From Lachnospiraceae bacterium (lineage in GTDB: Bacteria > Bacillota > Clostridia > Lachnospirales > Lachnospiraceae), in the NCBI GenBank assembly GCA_022483465.1, contig JAKVNF010000001.1:682001-746000 (forward strand): a stretch of 64,000 bases of DNA. Direction: 5' to 3'. The notes beneath the pieces were generated by a model. The model saw only the letters and a program-made list of their open reading frames with translations. It ran no database searches and was not told the origin of the DNA. Positions 51,678-60,217 of this stretch are shown here, in pieces. The first letter of the stretch is position 1. Each line of letters starts with the position of its first letter. The translations under genes were made by a program, and so were the position numbers.

Positions 51678-52466
51678 TCAGGAGAGGGCCATGCGGTCGC
51701 TGACCTCGCCGCCCGCCTCCTCAAACTTGCGCAGCAGATCTTCCACGTGGAGTTTCTTCTTGTCCTCGCCCCGCACGTCGTAGATGATCTGGCCGTTGCT
51801 CATCATGATGAGCCGGTTGCCGTGGGCGATGGCATCGCGCATGTTGTGGGTGACCATCAGGGTGGTCAGGTGTCCCTCGGACACGATGCGGTCCGTGGCC
51901 GCCAGGACCTTAGCTGCGGTCTTGGGGTCGAGGGCGGCGGTGTGCTCATCGAGAAGCAGAAGGTGCGGCTTCTGGAGCGTTGCCATGAGCAGGGTCAGCG
52001 CCTGGCGCTGTCCGCCGGAGAGAAGGCCCACCTTGGCGGTCAGCCGGTTCTCCAGTCCCAGGTCGAGCTTTGCCAGCTCCTCCCGGTACTTCTGCCGCTC
52101 CGCCTTCGTGACGCCCCAGCGGAGCCCGCGGGGTTTTCCGCGGCGGGCGGCCAGGGCCATGTTCTCATCGATCTGCATGTCGCCGGCGGTACCGGTCATC
52201 GGGTCCTGGAAGACGCGGCCTAAGTAGGCGGCCCGCTTGTGCTCCGGGAGCGTCGTCACGTCGACGCCGTCGATCCAGATGGAGCCGGAGTCCACCGGCC
52301 ACACGCCGGAGACCGCGTTCATGATCGTGGACTTGCCGGCGCCGTTGCCGCCGATGACGGTGCAGAAGTCGCCGTCGTTTAAGGTAAAGGAGACATCGAC
52401 CAGTGCCTTTTTCTCATTGATCGTGCCCGGATTGAAGGTCTTGGAAATATGTCGGATCTCAAGCAT
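51678..52466 (-). CDS. ABC transporter ATPase (TrpX-type, branched/aromatic-like importer)
   Basis: The 262-residue ATPase has Walker A GGNGAGKST, Q-loop RVFQDPMTG, signature GLLSGGQRQ, Walker B LLLLDEHTAALD and H-loop MVTHNM. The two partner genes define a family of Gram-positive importers of the TrpXYZ type (often annotated tryptophan/tyrosine or uncharacterised). The ATG at 52466 overlaps the permease stop by 8 bases. Substrate is unproven. Confidence 0.9.
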   Translation of the reverse strand: MLEIRHISKTFNPGTINEKKALVDVSFTLNDGDFCTVIGGNGAGKSTIMNAVSGVWPVDSGSIWIDGVDVTTLPEHKRAAYLGRVFQDPMTGTAGDMQIDENMALAARRGKPRGLRWGVTKAERQKYREELAKLDLGLENRLTAKVGLLSGGQRQALTLLMATLQKPHLLLLDEHTAALDPKTAAKVLAATDRIVSEGHLTTLMVTHNMRDAIAHGNRLIMMSNGQIIYDVRGEDKKKLHVEDLLRKFEEAGGEVSDRMALS

Positions 52467-53439
52467 GGTGTTCCTCCTTCTGCTGCTGCTTTGCCGCCTT
52501 GGCATTGCGGCGTGCCAGCGCACGGAAGGAATTGCTCCCGGCGCTCTGAAAGTGCGGCACGGCCAGGAAGATGGCGACCACGATGGCGGTCAGCAGCTTC
52601 ATGTCATCTGCCGGGAACTTCAGCCACAGCACGAACACGTACACGAAGTAGTACACCACGGCGCCGATGATCGTGAAGGCCAGCCGCAGCATGAAGGTCA
52701 GGCGCTTGCCGCAGATCGCCTCGGAGAGGACCTCGCCGATGATCACGGCGGCCAGGCCGATGACGATGGAGCCCTGGCCCATCTTGACGTCGGCAAAGCC
52801 CTGGTACTCGGCGATGATTGCGCCGCAGAGGGCGATCAGCCCGTTGGAGAGGGAGATCGTCAGCACCTTCATCTTGCCGGTGGGAATGCCCTGTGCCCGG
52901 GACATGTGCTCATTGATGCCGGTGGCGCGGATCGCGCTGCCGACCTCTGTGCCCAGAAACCAGTACAGGATCAGGATGATCACCACGTCGCAGACCAGCG
53001 TCAGGGCGATGGTCTGGCCCAGGTACCGGATGTTGGAGGTGAAGGGCATTGTGCTCTGCCCCACCGGGATCGCCTGGTTGGCCTTGCCCATGATGTTCAG
53101 GTTGATCGAGTACAGGGAGATCTGCACCAGAATTCCGGCCAGGATGTCCGGGATGCCCAGCACCGTGTGCAGGATGCCGGTCGCAAAGCCGGCAAGCAGG
53201 CCCACGGCAAAGGCCGCCAGGATCGCCAGCCAGGGGTTGGCGCCTCCCAGGATCAGCATCACGGCCACCGCCCCGCCCAGCGCAAAGGAGCCGTCGCAGG
53301 TCATATCCGCGAAGTTCAGGATCCGAAACGTAAAGTAAACGCCCAGTGCCATGATGCCCCAGATGAGGCCCTGCGCCAGACCGCCGGGTGCCGCATTCCA
53401 CAGGGCAACCGGATTCAGTGAAGCAAAGTATGCTGCCAT
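52459..53439 (-). CDS. ABC transporter permease (TrpX-type importer)
   Basis: The 326-residue protein has eight to nine membrane helices and the ABC-2-like permease features of this family: LNFADMTCDGSFALGGA, SLYSINLNIMGKAN, and SLSNGLIALCGAIIAEYQGFADV. It has no coupling EAA loop of the MetI type. It is downstream of the binding-protein gene, separated by a strong hairpin and a TATAAT. Confidence 0.88.
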   Translation of the reverse strand: MAAYFASLNPVALWNAAPGGLAQGLIWGIMALGVYFTFRILNFADMTCDGSFALGGAVAVMLILGGANPWLAILAAFAVGLLAGFATGILHTVLGIPDILAGILVQISLYSINLNIMGKANQAIPVGQSTMPFTSNIRYLGQTIALTLVCDVVIILILYWFLGTEVGSAIRATGINEHMSRAQGIPTGKMKVLTISLSNGLIALCGAIIAEYQGFADVKMGQGSIVIGLAAVIIGEVLSEAICGKRLTFMLRLAFTIIGAVVYYFVYVFVLWLKFPADDMKLLTAIVVAIFLAVPHFQSAGSNSFRALARRNAKAAKQQQKEEHHA

Positions 53440-53485
53440 AAACGATCCTCCGTCTCTCCAGAAATTTTTACTATTATAGCAGATA

Positions 53486-53518
53486 CAAAGGAGCCTGTGT
53501 TGCAGACAGGCTCCTTTG
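53486..53518 (-). terminator. Hairpin between binding protein and permease genes
   Basis: A perfect 13-bp stem CAAAGGAGCCTGT/ACAGGCTCCTTTG, ending in only TTTG, then TATAAT (53477-53472). It would act as a partial terminator and 3' stabiliser giving more binding protein than permease. Confidence 0.65.
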
Positions 53519-53561
53519 CGTAAGGTCTTGTTGGATTTCCGGATGATTCCGGCTGCTGTTA

Positions 53562-54623
53562 TTAATCTGCGATGGGGGTGTAATCGTCGGGCATCGTGAA
53601 GCCGATGGCATCGGCGTACTCCTGGTTGTACTCCTTGGTGGTTGCGGAGGCGTACTGCACTTCCATCGTGGAGATGTCTGCGCCATTCTGCAGGATATCC
53701 AGGGCCATGTTGCCGGTTGCCGTGCCGAGGTCATAGTAGCTGATGGAGAGGGTTGCCAGTGCGCCGGACTTGCACATGTTCTCCTCACCGCAGATGATCG
53801 GGATCTTGGCGGGCTCCGTCACGTTGGAGATGACCGTCATGTTGGAGGCAGCGGTGTTGTCGGTGGGGATGTAGATCGCATCGCTGGAGCCGGCCGCGCT
53901 GGTCACCACGGACTGCAGGTCGTTGGAATCGGAGAAGGTGTACTCGGTGTAGGCGACGCCGTCCTCATCCAGGTACTTCTCGATCTGTGTCGCCTGGAAC
54001 TTGGAGTTGGGCTCCGCAGAACAATACAGGATGCCCACGTTCTTGACATCGGGGACGAGCTCGAGGATCATGTCCTCCTGCTGATCCAGCGGTGCCAGAT
54101 CCGAGGTTCCGGAGACGTTGATGCCGGTGGTGCCGGAGAAGTCGGACATGTTCAGGGCGGTGCCGTAGTCGGTGATGGAGGTGCCCAGGATCGGGATGTC
54201 CGTTGTCGCGGCAACGGCTGCCTGCAGGGCAGGGGTGGCGTTGGCCAGGATCAGATCGTACTCGTTGGAGACGAAGCCGTTGACGATGGTCGCGCAGGTG
54301 GTGGAGTCGCCCTGGGCGTTCTGCACGTCGATGGTGACATTGTCGCCGAGTGCCTTGGTCAGCACATCCTCAAAGCCCTGGGTGGCTGCATCGAGTGCCT
54401 CGTGCTGCACGAGCTGGCAGACACCGACCTTGTAGGTCTTGCCATCTGCCGAAGCGGTGGCAGAAGCGGTGGTCTCGGCAGCGGCTGCCTCGGTCGCTGC
54501 GGTGGTGGCGGCCTCAGTGGACGCGGTGGTGGTTGTGGTGGTGGAAGAACTGCTGCTTCCGCAGGCAGCCAGGGACGCGGCCATGGCCGCGGCGATCACG
54601 CCGGTTACCAGTTTCTTTTTCAT
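53562..54623 (-). CDS. ABC substrate-binding lipoprotein (TrpX-type importer)
   Basis: The 353-residue protein has a signal peptide with lipobox (AASLAACGS), then a Ser/Thr/Ala-rich linker of about 40 residues, and a periplasmic-binding domain of the ABC_sub_bind (DUF534) family: YKVGVCQLVQHEALDAA, GSDAIYIPTDNTAAS, SISYYDLGTATGNMA. Such proteins bind aromatic amino acids in streptococci (TrpX). The ATG at 54623 follows GGAGG. Confidence 0.9.
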   Translation of the reverse strand: MKKKLVTGVIAAAMAASLAACGSSSSSTTTTTTASTEAATTAATEAAAAETTASATASADGKTYKVGVCQLVQHEALDAATQGFEDVLTKALGDNVTIDVQNAQGDSTTCATIVNGFVSNEYDLILANATPALQAAVAATTDIPILGTSITDYGTALNMSDFSGTTGINVSGTSDLAPLDQQEDMILELVPDVKNVGILYCSAEPNSKFQATQIEKYLDEDGVAYTEYTFSDSNDLQSVVTSAAGSSDAIYIPTDNTAASNMTVISNVTEPAKIPIICGEENMCKSGALATLSISYYDLGTATGNMALDILQNGADISTMEVQYASATTKEYNQEYADAIGFTMPDDYTPIAD

Positions 54624-54656
54624 AAGTCATCCTCCTTCATGCAAAAGCTTTATTAC

Positions 54657-54685
54657 ATTAAAGCGCAGGCGCATTGCTGTGTCAA
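54657..54685 (-). promoter_or_regulatory. Promoter of the ABC importer operon
   Basis: Minus-strand TTGACA (54685-54680) and TTTAAT (54662-54657), 17 bases apart, 33 bases before the start codon. Confidence 0.8.
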
Positions 54686-54716
54686 ATTATTTTTGCATCC
54701 GGATCGGATTTTTGGA

Positions 54717-54747
54717 CAAAAAAAGATTCCGACGGCCGCCGGAATCT
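54717..54747 (-). terminator. Terminator of the LysR gene
   Basis: Minus-strand AGATTCCG/CGGAATCT stem with an 8-base loop and seven T. Confidence 0.9.
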
Positions 54748-54750
54748 CTC

Positions 54751-55704
54751 TCACAGTATGTCTGCATCCTCCGGGACCAGGAACTCCTCCTCCCGCACCC
54801 GGTAGCGGTCCTCGTGCATCCTGTCCTCCTCCAGGAAGTCCTGCACGAAGTTGATGAACTCCTGTACCAGAGGGCTGCGCCTCTGCTCCTTGGGCCAGAC
54901 CAGGGCGTACTCCACGATCTTCGCGGGATTGGTGATCATCTTGGAGACCACGTGCTGGTTCGGGGTGTAGGTCGTCTGCGGGAAGATGCTGATGCCCACG
55001 TTCTGCTCCGAGAGCGCCACCGCGTCGATGTAGTTCGACATCTCGCAGATGATGTCCGGCTCCCGCCCGATGGAGGAAAACCACCGGCGGATTGCCTCGA
55101 TCCGGGAGGCCCGTCGGGGCACGATGACGGGATAGTCCGCAACGCTCGCAAGAGACACCGTATTGCCCTCCTGCTTTGCCAGCGGGTGGTTTCTGGGGAT
55201 GATGGCGATCCAGGGCTGGCGGCTGATGATAATGCTGTCAAAGTGTTCCGTATCAAAGGGGACGGCGATCAGCGCCAGGTCGCAGAGGCCCCGCTGCAGC
55301 CGCTCCAGCACGTCGTCCGAGGAGCCGTTCCACATCTGGTAGCGGACCATTGGGTACTCCTCATGAAAGCCCGCGATCCACCGGGACGCGATGTAGGGGG
55401 CCCGGCCCTCCACCATGCCGAGGGAGATATTCCCCGTGAGGCCGCTCTCCAAGTGGGCGAGGTCGCTCCTTGTCTGATCCGCCAGGGACAGGAGCTGGTT
55501 CGTGCGGTGGAGCAGAAGGCTCCCCGCCTCCGTCAGCTGCAGGTGACGCTTGCCCCGGACAAAGAGCTGCACCCTCAAATCCTGCTCCAGCTGCTTGATC
55601 GCGTTGGAGAGGGGCGGCTGGCTCATGCCCAGCTTCTGGGCCGCCCGGGTGAAGTTCAGCTCATCTGCCACTACGGAAAAGTACTGTAACGTTCTGAAAT
55701 CCAT
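54751..55704 (-). CDS. LysR-family transcriptional regulator
   Basis: The 317-residue regulator has the N-terminal helix-turn-helix (YFSVVADELNFTRAAQKLG, SQPPLSNAIKQLE) and a periplasmic-like effector domain (NISLGMVEG, LIAVPFDTE, FPQTTYTP). It lies directly upstream of the ABC importer on the same strand, separated by its own terminator, and may regulate it. Target and ligand are unknown. Confidence 0.92.
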   Translation of the reverse strand: MDFRTLQYFSVVADELNFTRAAQKLGMSQPPLSNAIKQLEQDLRVQLFVRGKRHLQLTEAGSLLLHRTNQLLSLADQTRSDLAHLESGLTGNISLGMVEGRAPYIASRWIAGFHEEYPMVRYQMWNGSSDDVLERLQRGLCDLALIAVPFDTEHFDSIIISRQPWIAIIPRNHPLAKQEGNTVSLASVADYPVIVPRRASRIEAIRRWFSSIGREPDIICEMSNYIDAVALSEQNVGISIFPQTTYTPNQHVVSKMITNPAKIVEYALVWPKEQRRSPLVQEFINFVQDFLEEDRMHEDRYRVREEEFLVPEDADIL

Positions 55705-55796
55705 ATCGAAAGCCTCCCATTTCGATCTCTCCGATACGAATAAAATATTAACACAGGTGAAAAGATTCGAAAAGGCGAATGATTCGACCGGTGTCC

Positions 55797-57038
55797 TCAG
55801 AACCGGCCGCGGGGGTCCTTCCAGCTCTTTGGCCCAAGGCCCGCTGCGCCCCGGCCGTACTTTGCCCGGATCTCGTCCAGGGCCTGCTCGGCGCGCTGCT
55901 CCTTGCGGCGCTTCTCCTGGGTCCCAAAGAGATCCAGCTGCACCGCATCCTCCCTTGTGAGGTCAAAGAGACGGACACCGAGGAGCCGCAGGCCCGTCTT
56001 TCCGTCCCAGAGATCGTCAAAGAGGGCAAGCGCGCTCTCCCGGATCTCCCGCGTCAGGTCGGTGGGCACCTCCAGCTTTTTCTGGTGGGAGCGGTCGACC
56101 CGGGTGCTGTAGTTTCCCGAGCGGATCCGAACGCCGATTCCCTGGCACTTCCAGCCCTCCCTGCGCATCCGGAAGCAGACGCTCTCCGAGAGGCCCAAAA
56201 GGATCCCGTGGGCGGCCTCCCGGGTGGTCACATCCTCCTCCAGAGTGGTGACGATGGAGTACCCCTTCGCCTCCTCCGGGTGGGCGAGCACCTTCGAATC
56301 GTCGATGCCGCGCGCCGCCTGCTGGTACTGGTCCGCGGCCCGCGCCCCCACAAGGCCCACCAGAAAGGAGCGGTCCGCCCGGGCCAGGTCCCCGATGGTT
56401 GCGATGCCGTTTCGGACAAAGAGGTCTGAGGCAGCATGCCCCACAAACAGAAGATCCGAGACGGAAAGCGGCCACATCTTCTCCGGCACCTCGCTTCGAA
56501 AGAGCGTATGCACCTTGTCGGGCTTTTCAAAGTCCGAGGCCATCTTGGCAAGGAGCTTCGAGTCCCCGATCCCCACGTTGACGGTAAAGCCGAGCGTATC
56601 CCGGATCTCGTCCTTGATCTGCCTCGCGGTGGCCAGAGGATCCGGGTAGAGAAGGTCCGTCCCCGTCATATCCAGGAAGCACTCGTCGATGGAGAACTGC
56701 TCCACCACCGGGGCATACCGGCGGCAGATCTCCACAAAGCGGTGGGAGCAGGTCTCATACCAGGCAAAGTCCGAGGGCGCCACATATAGATCCGGGCACT
56801 TCTGCAGTGCCATCGACACCGGCTCCCCGGTGCGGATCCCGAGGCGCTTTGCCGGGATGGAGGCCGCGGTGACGACGCTGGTGCGCTTTGCGGGGTCCCC
56901 GCCGATGACGGCGGGGATGCTGCGCAGGTCGCTCTCCCCTTCCTGCAGGCGCTTCACCGAGGTCCAGGACAGGAAGGCGCTGTTCACGTCCACGTGAAAG
57001 ACAAGGCGCGGGATCTGGCGGCCCTCCTTCTTTTCCAC
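55797..57038 (-). CDS. dinB: DinB/UmuC-type Y-family DNA polymerase (Pol IV)
   Basis: The 413-residue translesion polymerase has both metal sites (VFHVDVNSAFLSW near residue 15; FSIDECFLD near 116), the YTC-type fingers and the thumb helix-hairpin-helix (GIATIGDLARA). The start is a GTG at 57038, five bases after the stop of the GH42 gene, with GGAGGAGG 10 bases upstream. It differs from the UvrX-type polymerase at 0.6 kb and has no YolD partner. Coupling to a beta-galactosidase is odd and probably accidental. Confidence 0.9.
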   Translation of the reverse strand: MEKKEGRQIPRLVFHVDVNSAFLSWTSVKRLQEGESDLRSIPAVIGGDPAKRTSVVTAASIPAKRLGIRTGEPVSMALQKCPDLYVAPSDFAWYETCSHRFVEICRRYAPVVEQFSIDECFLDMTGTDLLYPDPLATARQIKDEIRDTLGFTVNVGIGDSKLLAKMASDFEKPDKVHTLFRSEVPEKMWPLSVSDLLFVGHAASDLFVRNGIATIGDLARADRSFLVGLVGARAADQYQQAARGIDDSKVLAHPEEAKGYSIVTTLEEDVTTREAAHGILLGLSESVCFRMRREGWKCQGIGVRIRSGNYSTRVDRSHQKKLEVPTDLTREIRESALALFDDLWDGKTGLRLLGVRLFDLTREDAVQLDLFGTQEKRRKEQRAEQALDEIRAKYGRGAAGLGPKSWKDPRGRF

Positions 57039-57043
57039 AGCGC

Positions 57044-59047
57044 CTAGTCCTCCTCCAGGATCCGAAGGTCCCAGGGCCCGACACAAAGGGCCTGCCCGGT
57101 GGCAGCCTTCTCCCTGGTGAGCACATCACTCCCCGGGGCGCCGTGCCAGACGATCTGCTGCGCCTTGTCGGAATAGTTCAGAAGATAGTGGATCGTCTTT
57201 CCCAGCTGGTTGGTGCCGCTTCGCAGGATGAGCGGGAAGGAAAGCGCAGGATCAGGTGTATCTCCTGCCCCTCTTGCAATCCCGTCCAGGAGTTCCTCCA
57301 GTGCCTTGTCCGAAAGTCCGCAGCCGATATACCAGGCTTTTCCCTTTCCCCGGGCATTTTCGGTGACGGCCGCCGCCTCGCCAAACGGGGAGTCCTTGAC
57401 GGAGGCGAGGACCTTGGCCCCCTCCGGGTGAAGAAGTTCAAGAAAGGTCTCGATCCTCTCTCCGGAGAGCGCGGGGTCGTCGGAGGCGAGGGTCAGATCC
57501 TCCGGCACCGTGAAGTGGGAATAGGAGATACCAAAGGTCCGATCCAGAAGGTGCGGCGCACTGTCGTCGTACACCTTCAGGTTGTCATCCGCAAAGCCGG
57601 TGCGGAAGGAAGCCGCGACACACCCACCGTTTTGCACGTAGTTGTCGATGGCAGACAGGAGTTCCTCCGGTGCCGCATAGAGCGCCGGGATGACCACCAG
57701 GTCGTAGTCTCCCATCTTCTGCGCAGCATTCTGGGGAAACAGGATGTCACACTCGTGGTTTCTGCGGTACAGGGCGCCGTAATACTGCATCAGGATGTCG
57801 TTGTAGGCGGCGTTCCCTGCCGCCATCGGGAACCAGGCAAGGCCGGTCAGGGACGCGTTGCTGACGAGAACCGCCACCTTGTTGTGCTTTTTCAGGTGGA
57901 GCAGGTGCTCCCCCGCCTGTTCCCACTCTGCCCCCACCTGGCAGGCCGCCCGGTAGGTCTCGTTCTCCTTGAAGTCGTGGGAGAGGACGCCCTTCCAGTA
58001 GGTCTCCGCCGCGTTGTGAATGGAGTGCCAGTGCCAGTACTCCACCATGTCCGCCCCGGAGGCGAGATGGCTGTAGGCCTGCAGGCGAAGCTGCCCTTTG
58101 TACGGGAGCCACTGGGGGAAACCCTGGGCCTCGGTCTCCAGGACGAGGTAGTTGTCCCCCTTTGCGCTGCGCGACACATCGCCGCCGAAGGCGATCTCCA
58201 TCCCGGTCAGGTGCTTCTGGGTGGGGTGGTAGATGTCGGTGCCGACAAGGGTGAAGGCCTTCGCGTTCTCATAGACATCCGTCTCGCCGTTTAAGCCGTA
58301 GGAATAGCCCCGCCAGTCGTAGTCCGTGTTGTGGGTCACGAACTGGTCCGGGCGCCGGTACTCGTCCACGATATCCCGCTGCCACTGCAGAAACTCCGCC
58401 ACCAGTTTTCTCTGGTAGCGCTGGAACTCGGCGCCGAGGCTGGCGTTGATCGTGTTCCGCACGTCCGGGAAGTCCTCCCAGGCGTTGACCCGGTTGCTCC
58501 AGTAGTCCAGGCCGAAGGCCCGGTTCATCTCCTCGCAGCTGCCGTGGAACTTCTCCTTCAGGTACTTCACAAAGCCCACCTGGACGTTCTTCCCGGCGGT
58601 GCCGTAGGACTTCGTCTCGTTGTCGAGCTGGATGCCGATGACGTTCTCATAGGGAAGGCAGGTTTCCATCATCTTCCGGATCACCCGCTCCGCGTAGAAC
58701 AGGTAGGTCTTGTTGGTGATGTCCATGATCTGCCGCGGGCCGTAGAGCCCCCGCCCGGTCTTTGTGGTCGCAAGGACATCCGGGTCGAGTTCCACCAGCC
58801 AGGAGGGCACCGCATAGGTGGGGGTGCCCAGAATCACATCGATCCCGGCCTTTCCCATCGCCTCGATGACCCGGGTCACGTGGGAGAAGTCAAAGACCCC
58901 GTCCTGGGGCTCGCAGGTGGCCCAGGTGCTCTCCCCGATCCGCACCACGTTCATGTGGGCCTTTTTCAGGAGGGCGACGTCCTGTGAGAGCCGCTCCCTG
59001 GGCATGTATTCGTCATAGTAGGCTGCGCCGTATAATAGCCGATCCAT
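57044..59047 (-). CDS. GH42 beta-galactosidase
   Basis: The 667-residue enzyme should cleave beta-galactosides (lactose or galacto-oligosaccharides) in the cytoplasm. The TIM barrel starts YGAAYYDEYMP. The acid/base Glu144 lies in IGIQLDNETKSYG and the likely nucleophile Glu304 in YLVLETEAQGF. A trimerisation domain (VVIPALYAAPEE, NGGCVAASFRTG) and a small C-terminal beta domain follow. There is no signal peptide. No lactose transporter is nearby. Confidence 0.92.
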   Translation of the reverse strand: MDRLLYGAAYYDEYMPRERLSQDVALLKKAHMNVVRIGESTWATCEPQDGVFDFSHVTRVIEAMGKAGIDVILGTPTYAVPSWLVELDPDVLATTKTGRGLYGPRQIMDITNKTYLFYAERVIRKMMETCLPYENVIGIQLDNETKSYGTAGKNVQVGFVKYLKEKFHGSCEEMNRAFGLDYWSNRVNAWEDFPDVRNTINASLGAEFQRYQRKLVAEFLQWQRDIVDEYRRPDQFVTHNTDYDWRGYSYGLNGETDVYENAKAFTLVGTDIYHPTQKHLTGMEIAFGGDVSRSAKGDNYLVLETEAQGFPQWLPYKGQLRLQAYSHLASGADMVEYWHWHSIHNAAETYWKGVLSHDFKENETYRAACQVGAEWEQAGEHLLHLKKHNKVAVLVSNASLTGLAWFPMAAGNAAYNDILMQYYGALYRRNHECDILFPQNAAQKMGDYDLVVIPALYAAPEELLSAIDNYVQNGGCVAASFRTGFADDNLKVYDDSAPHLLDRTFGISYSHFTVPEDLTLASDDPALSGERIETFLELLHPEGAKVLASVKDSPFGEAAAVTENARGKGKAWYIGCGLSDKALEELLDGIARGAGDTPDPALSFPLILRSGTNQLGKTIHYLLNYSDKAQQIVWHGAPGSDVLTREKAATGQALCVGPWDLRILEED

Positions 59048-59077
59048 CGTTTCCTTCCCCTTTCTTGTCTCGCTCTT

Positions 59078-60217
59078 TCATGAATTGGTCTCGGTCAGTT
59101 CCATCCCGCTGGTCTTGACGATCGAGTTGTCCCGCAGGATAAAGGCCGCCTCGTACCCGTCCAGGCTCTCGATGAGCTTTGCACCCGCCTCGGAGCCCAG
59201 GATCAGGCATGTGGTGGAGAGGGCATCGCAGTCGGCGCTGGTGCCGTCCGCCCCGATGATCGTCACGCCCAGGGTGTCGGTGTCGACCGGGTAACCGGTC
59301 TTCACGTCCAGGATGTGATGGTACTCCTTGCCCTCGTAGGTGAAGTACCGCTCATAGACCCCGGAGGTCACCGCGGTGCCGTCGGTCAGCTGGACGGTGC
59401 CCACGATCCGGCTCATGTCGGAGTAGGGGGTCTCGATGCCGATGGTGAAGGGCTTCTGGGACCCGGCATCGGTGGGCTTTCCGCCGACGCACTCGATGTT
59501 GCCCCCGAGGCTGATGATCGCGGAGGTCACCCCCTGGTCCCGGAGGACCTCGGCGGTGCGGTCGGCGATGTAGCCCTTGGCGATGCCGCCCAGGTCGATC
59601 TCGCAGTCCGGATCCAGCATGGTCACGGTGTCCCCGTCCACCTGGATGTTCTTGTAGTTGACGTGGCTGACCGCCTCCGCCAGCTCATCCGCGTCCGGTA
59701 CCTTGGGATTGTCCGAGTGGAAGTCCCAGAGGTCCTCGCAGGCGCCAATCGTGATGTCGAACTTCCCGTCCGTCAGGTCCCCGTAGGAGATGCCCTTCTC
59801 GATGATCGAGATCGTCTCCGGATCGCAGGTGACAGGCTTCCCCTGCGCATGGTTGATGTTCCAGATGTCGGAACCCTCCTTGGTCTTGGAGAGGAGTTTC
59901 TCGTAGTGGGCGCACTTGTCAAAGGCCGCCTGGATCGCGTCGGCGGCATTCTCCTCCGACATGTCTTTCATGTCGTAGATCGTGATCTGGCAGATCGTGT
60001 CAAAGTAGTAGCTCTGCTTGGTGACAGGGTCGGTGGAGGCAGAGGCGGTCGTCGTCTCTGCGGACGTGGCGGTTTCCGTGTCCGAAGTTCCCGCACCGGC
60101 TCCCCCGCAGGCCGCCAGGGTTCCCGAGAGGGCGGCGGCAAGAAGTAATGCTTCGATTCTGACTCGTAAGATGTTCTGATGTTTCAACGGCTGATGCTTC
60201 CTTTCCTTTTTGATCAT
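59078..60217 (-). CDS. apbE: FMN transferase ApbE (lipoprotein)
   Basis: The 379-residue protein has a lipobox (LAACG at about residue 38), a short Ala/Thr/Glu linker, and the ApbE domain: YFDTICQITIYD, KFDITIGACEDLWDFH, EIDLGGIAKGYIADR and ISLGGNIECVGGKP, which hold FAD and Mg2+. It attaches FMN covalently to Thr or Ser in target proteins outside the cell. No flavoprotein target (Rnf, Nqr, FMN-bind) lies in the window. The ATG overlaps the stop of the EEP gene (ATGA). Confidence 0.92.
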   Translation of the reverse strand: MIKKERKHQPLKHQNILRVRIEALLLAAALSGTLAACGGAGAGTSDTETATSAETTTASASTDPVTKQSYYFDTICQITIYDMKDMSEENAADAIQAAFDKCAHYEKLLSKTKEGSDIWNINHAQGKPVTCDPETISIIEKGISYGDLTDGKFDITIGACEDLWDFHSDNPKVPDADELAEAVSHVNYKNIQVDGDTVTMLDPDCEIDLGGIAKGYIADRTAEVLRDQGVTSAIISLGGNIECVGGKPTDAGSQKPFTIGIETPYSDMSRIVGTVQLTDGTAVTSGVYERYFTYEGKEYHHILDVKTGYPVDTDTLGVTIIGADGTSADCDALSTTCLILGSEAGAKLIESLDGYEAAFILRDNSIVKTSGMELTETNS

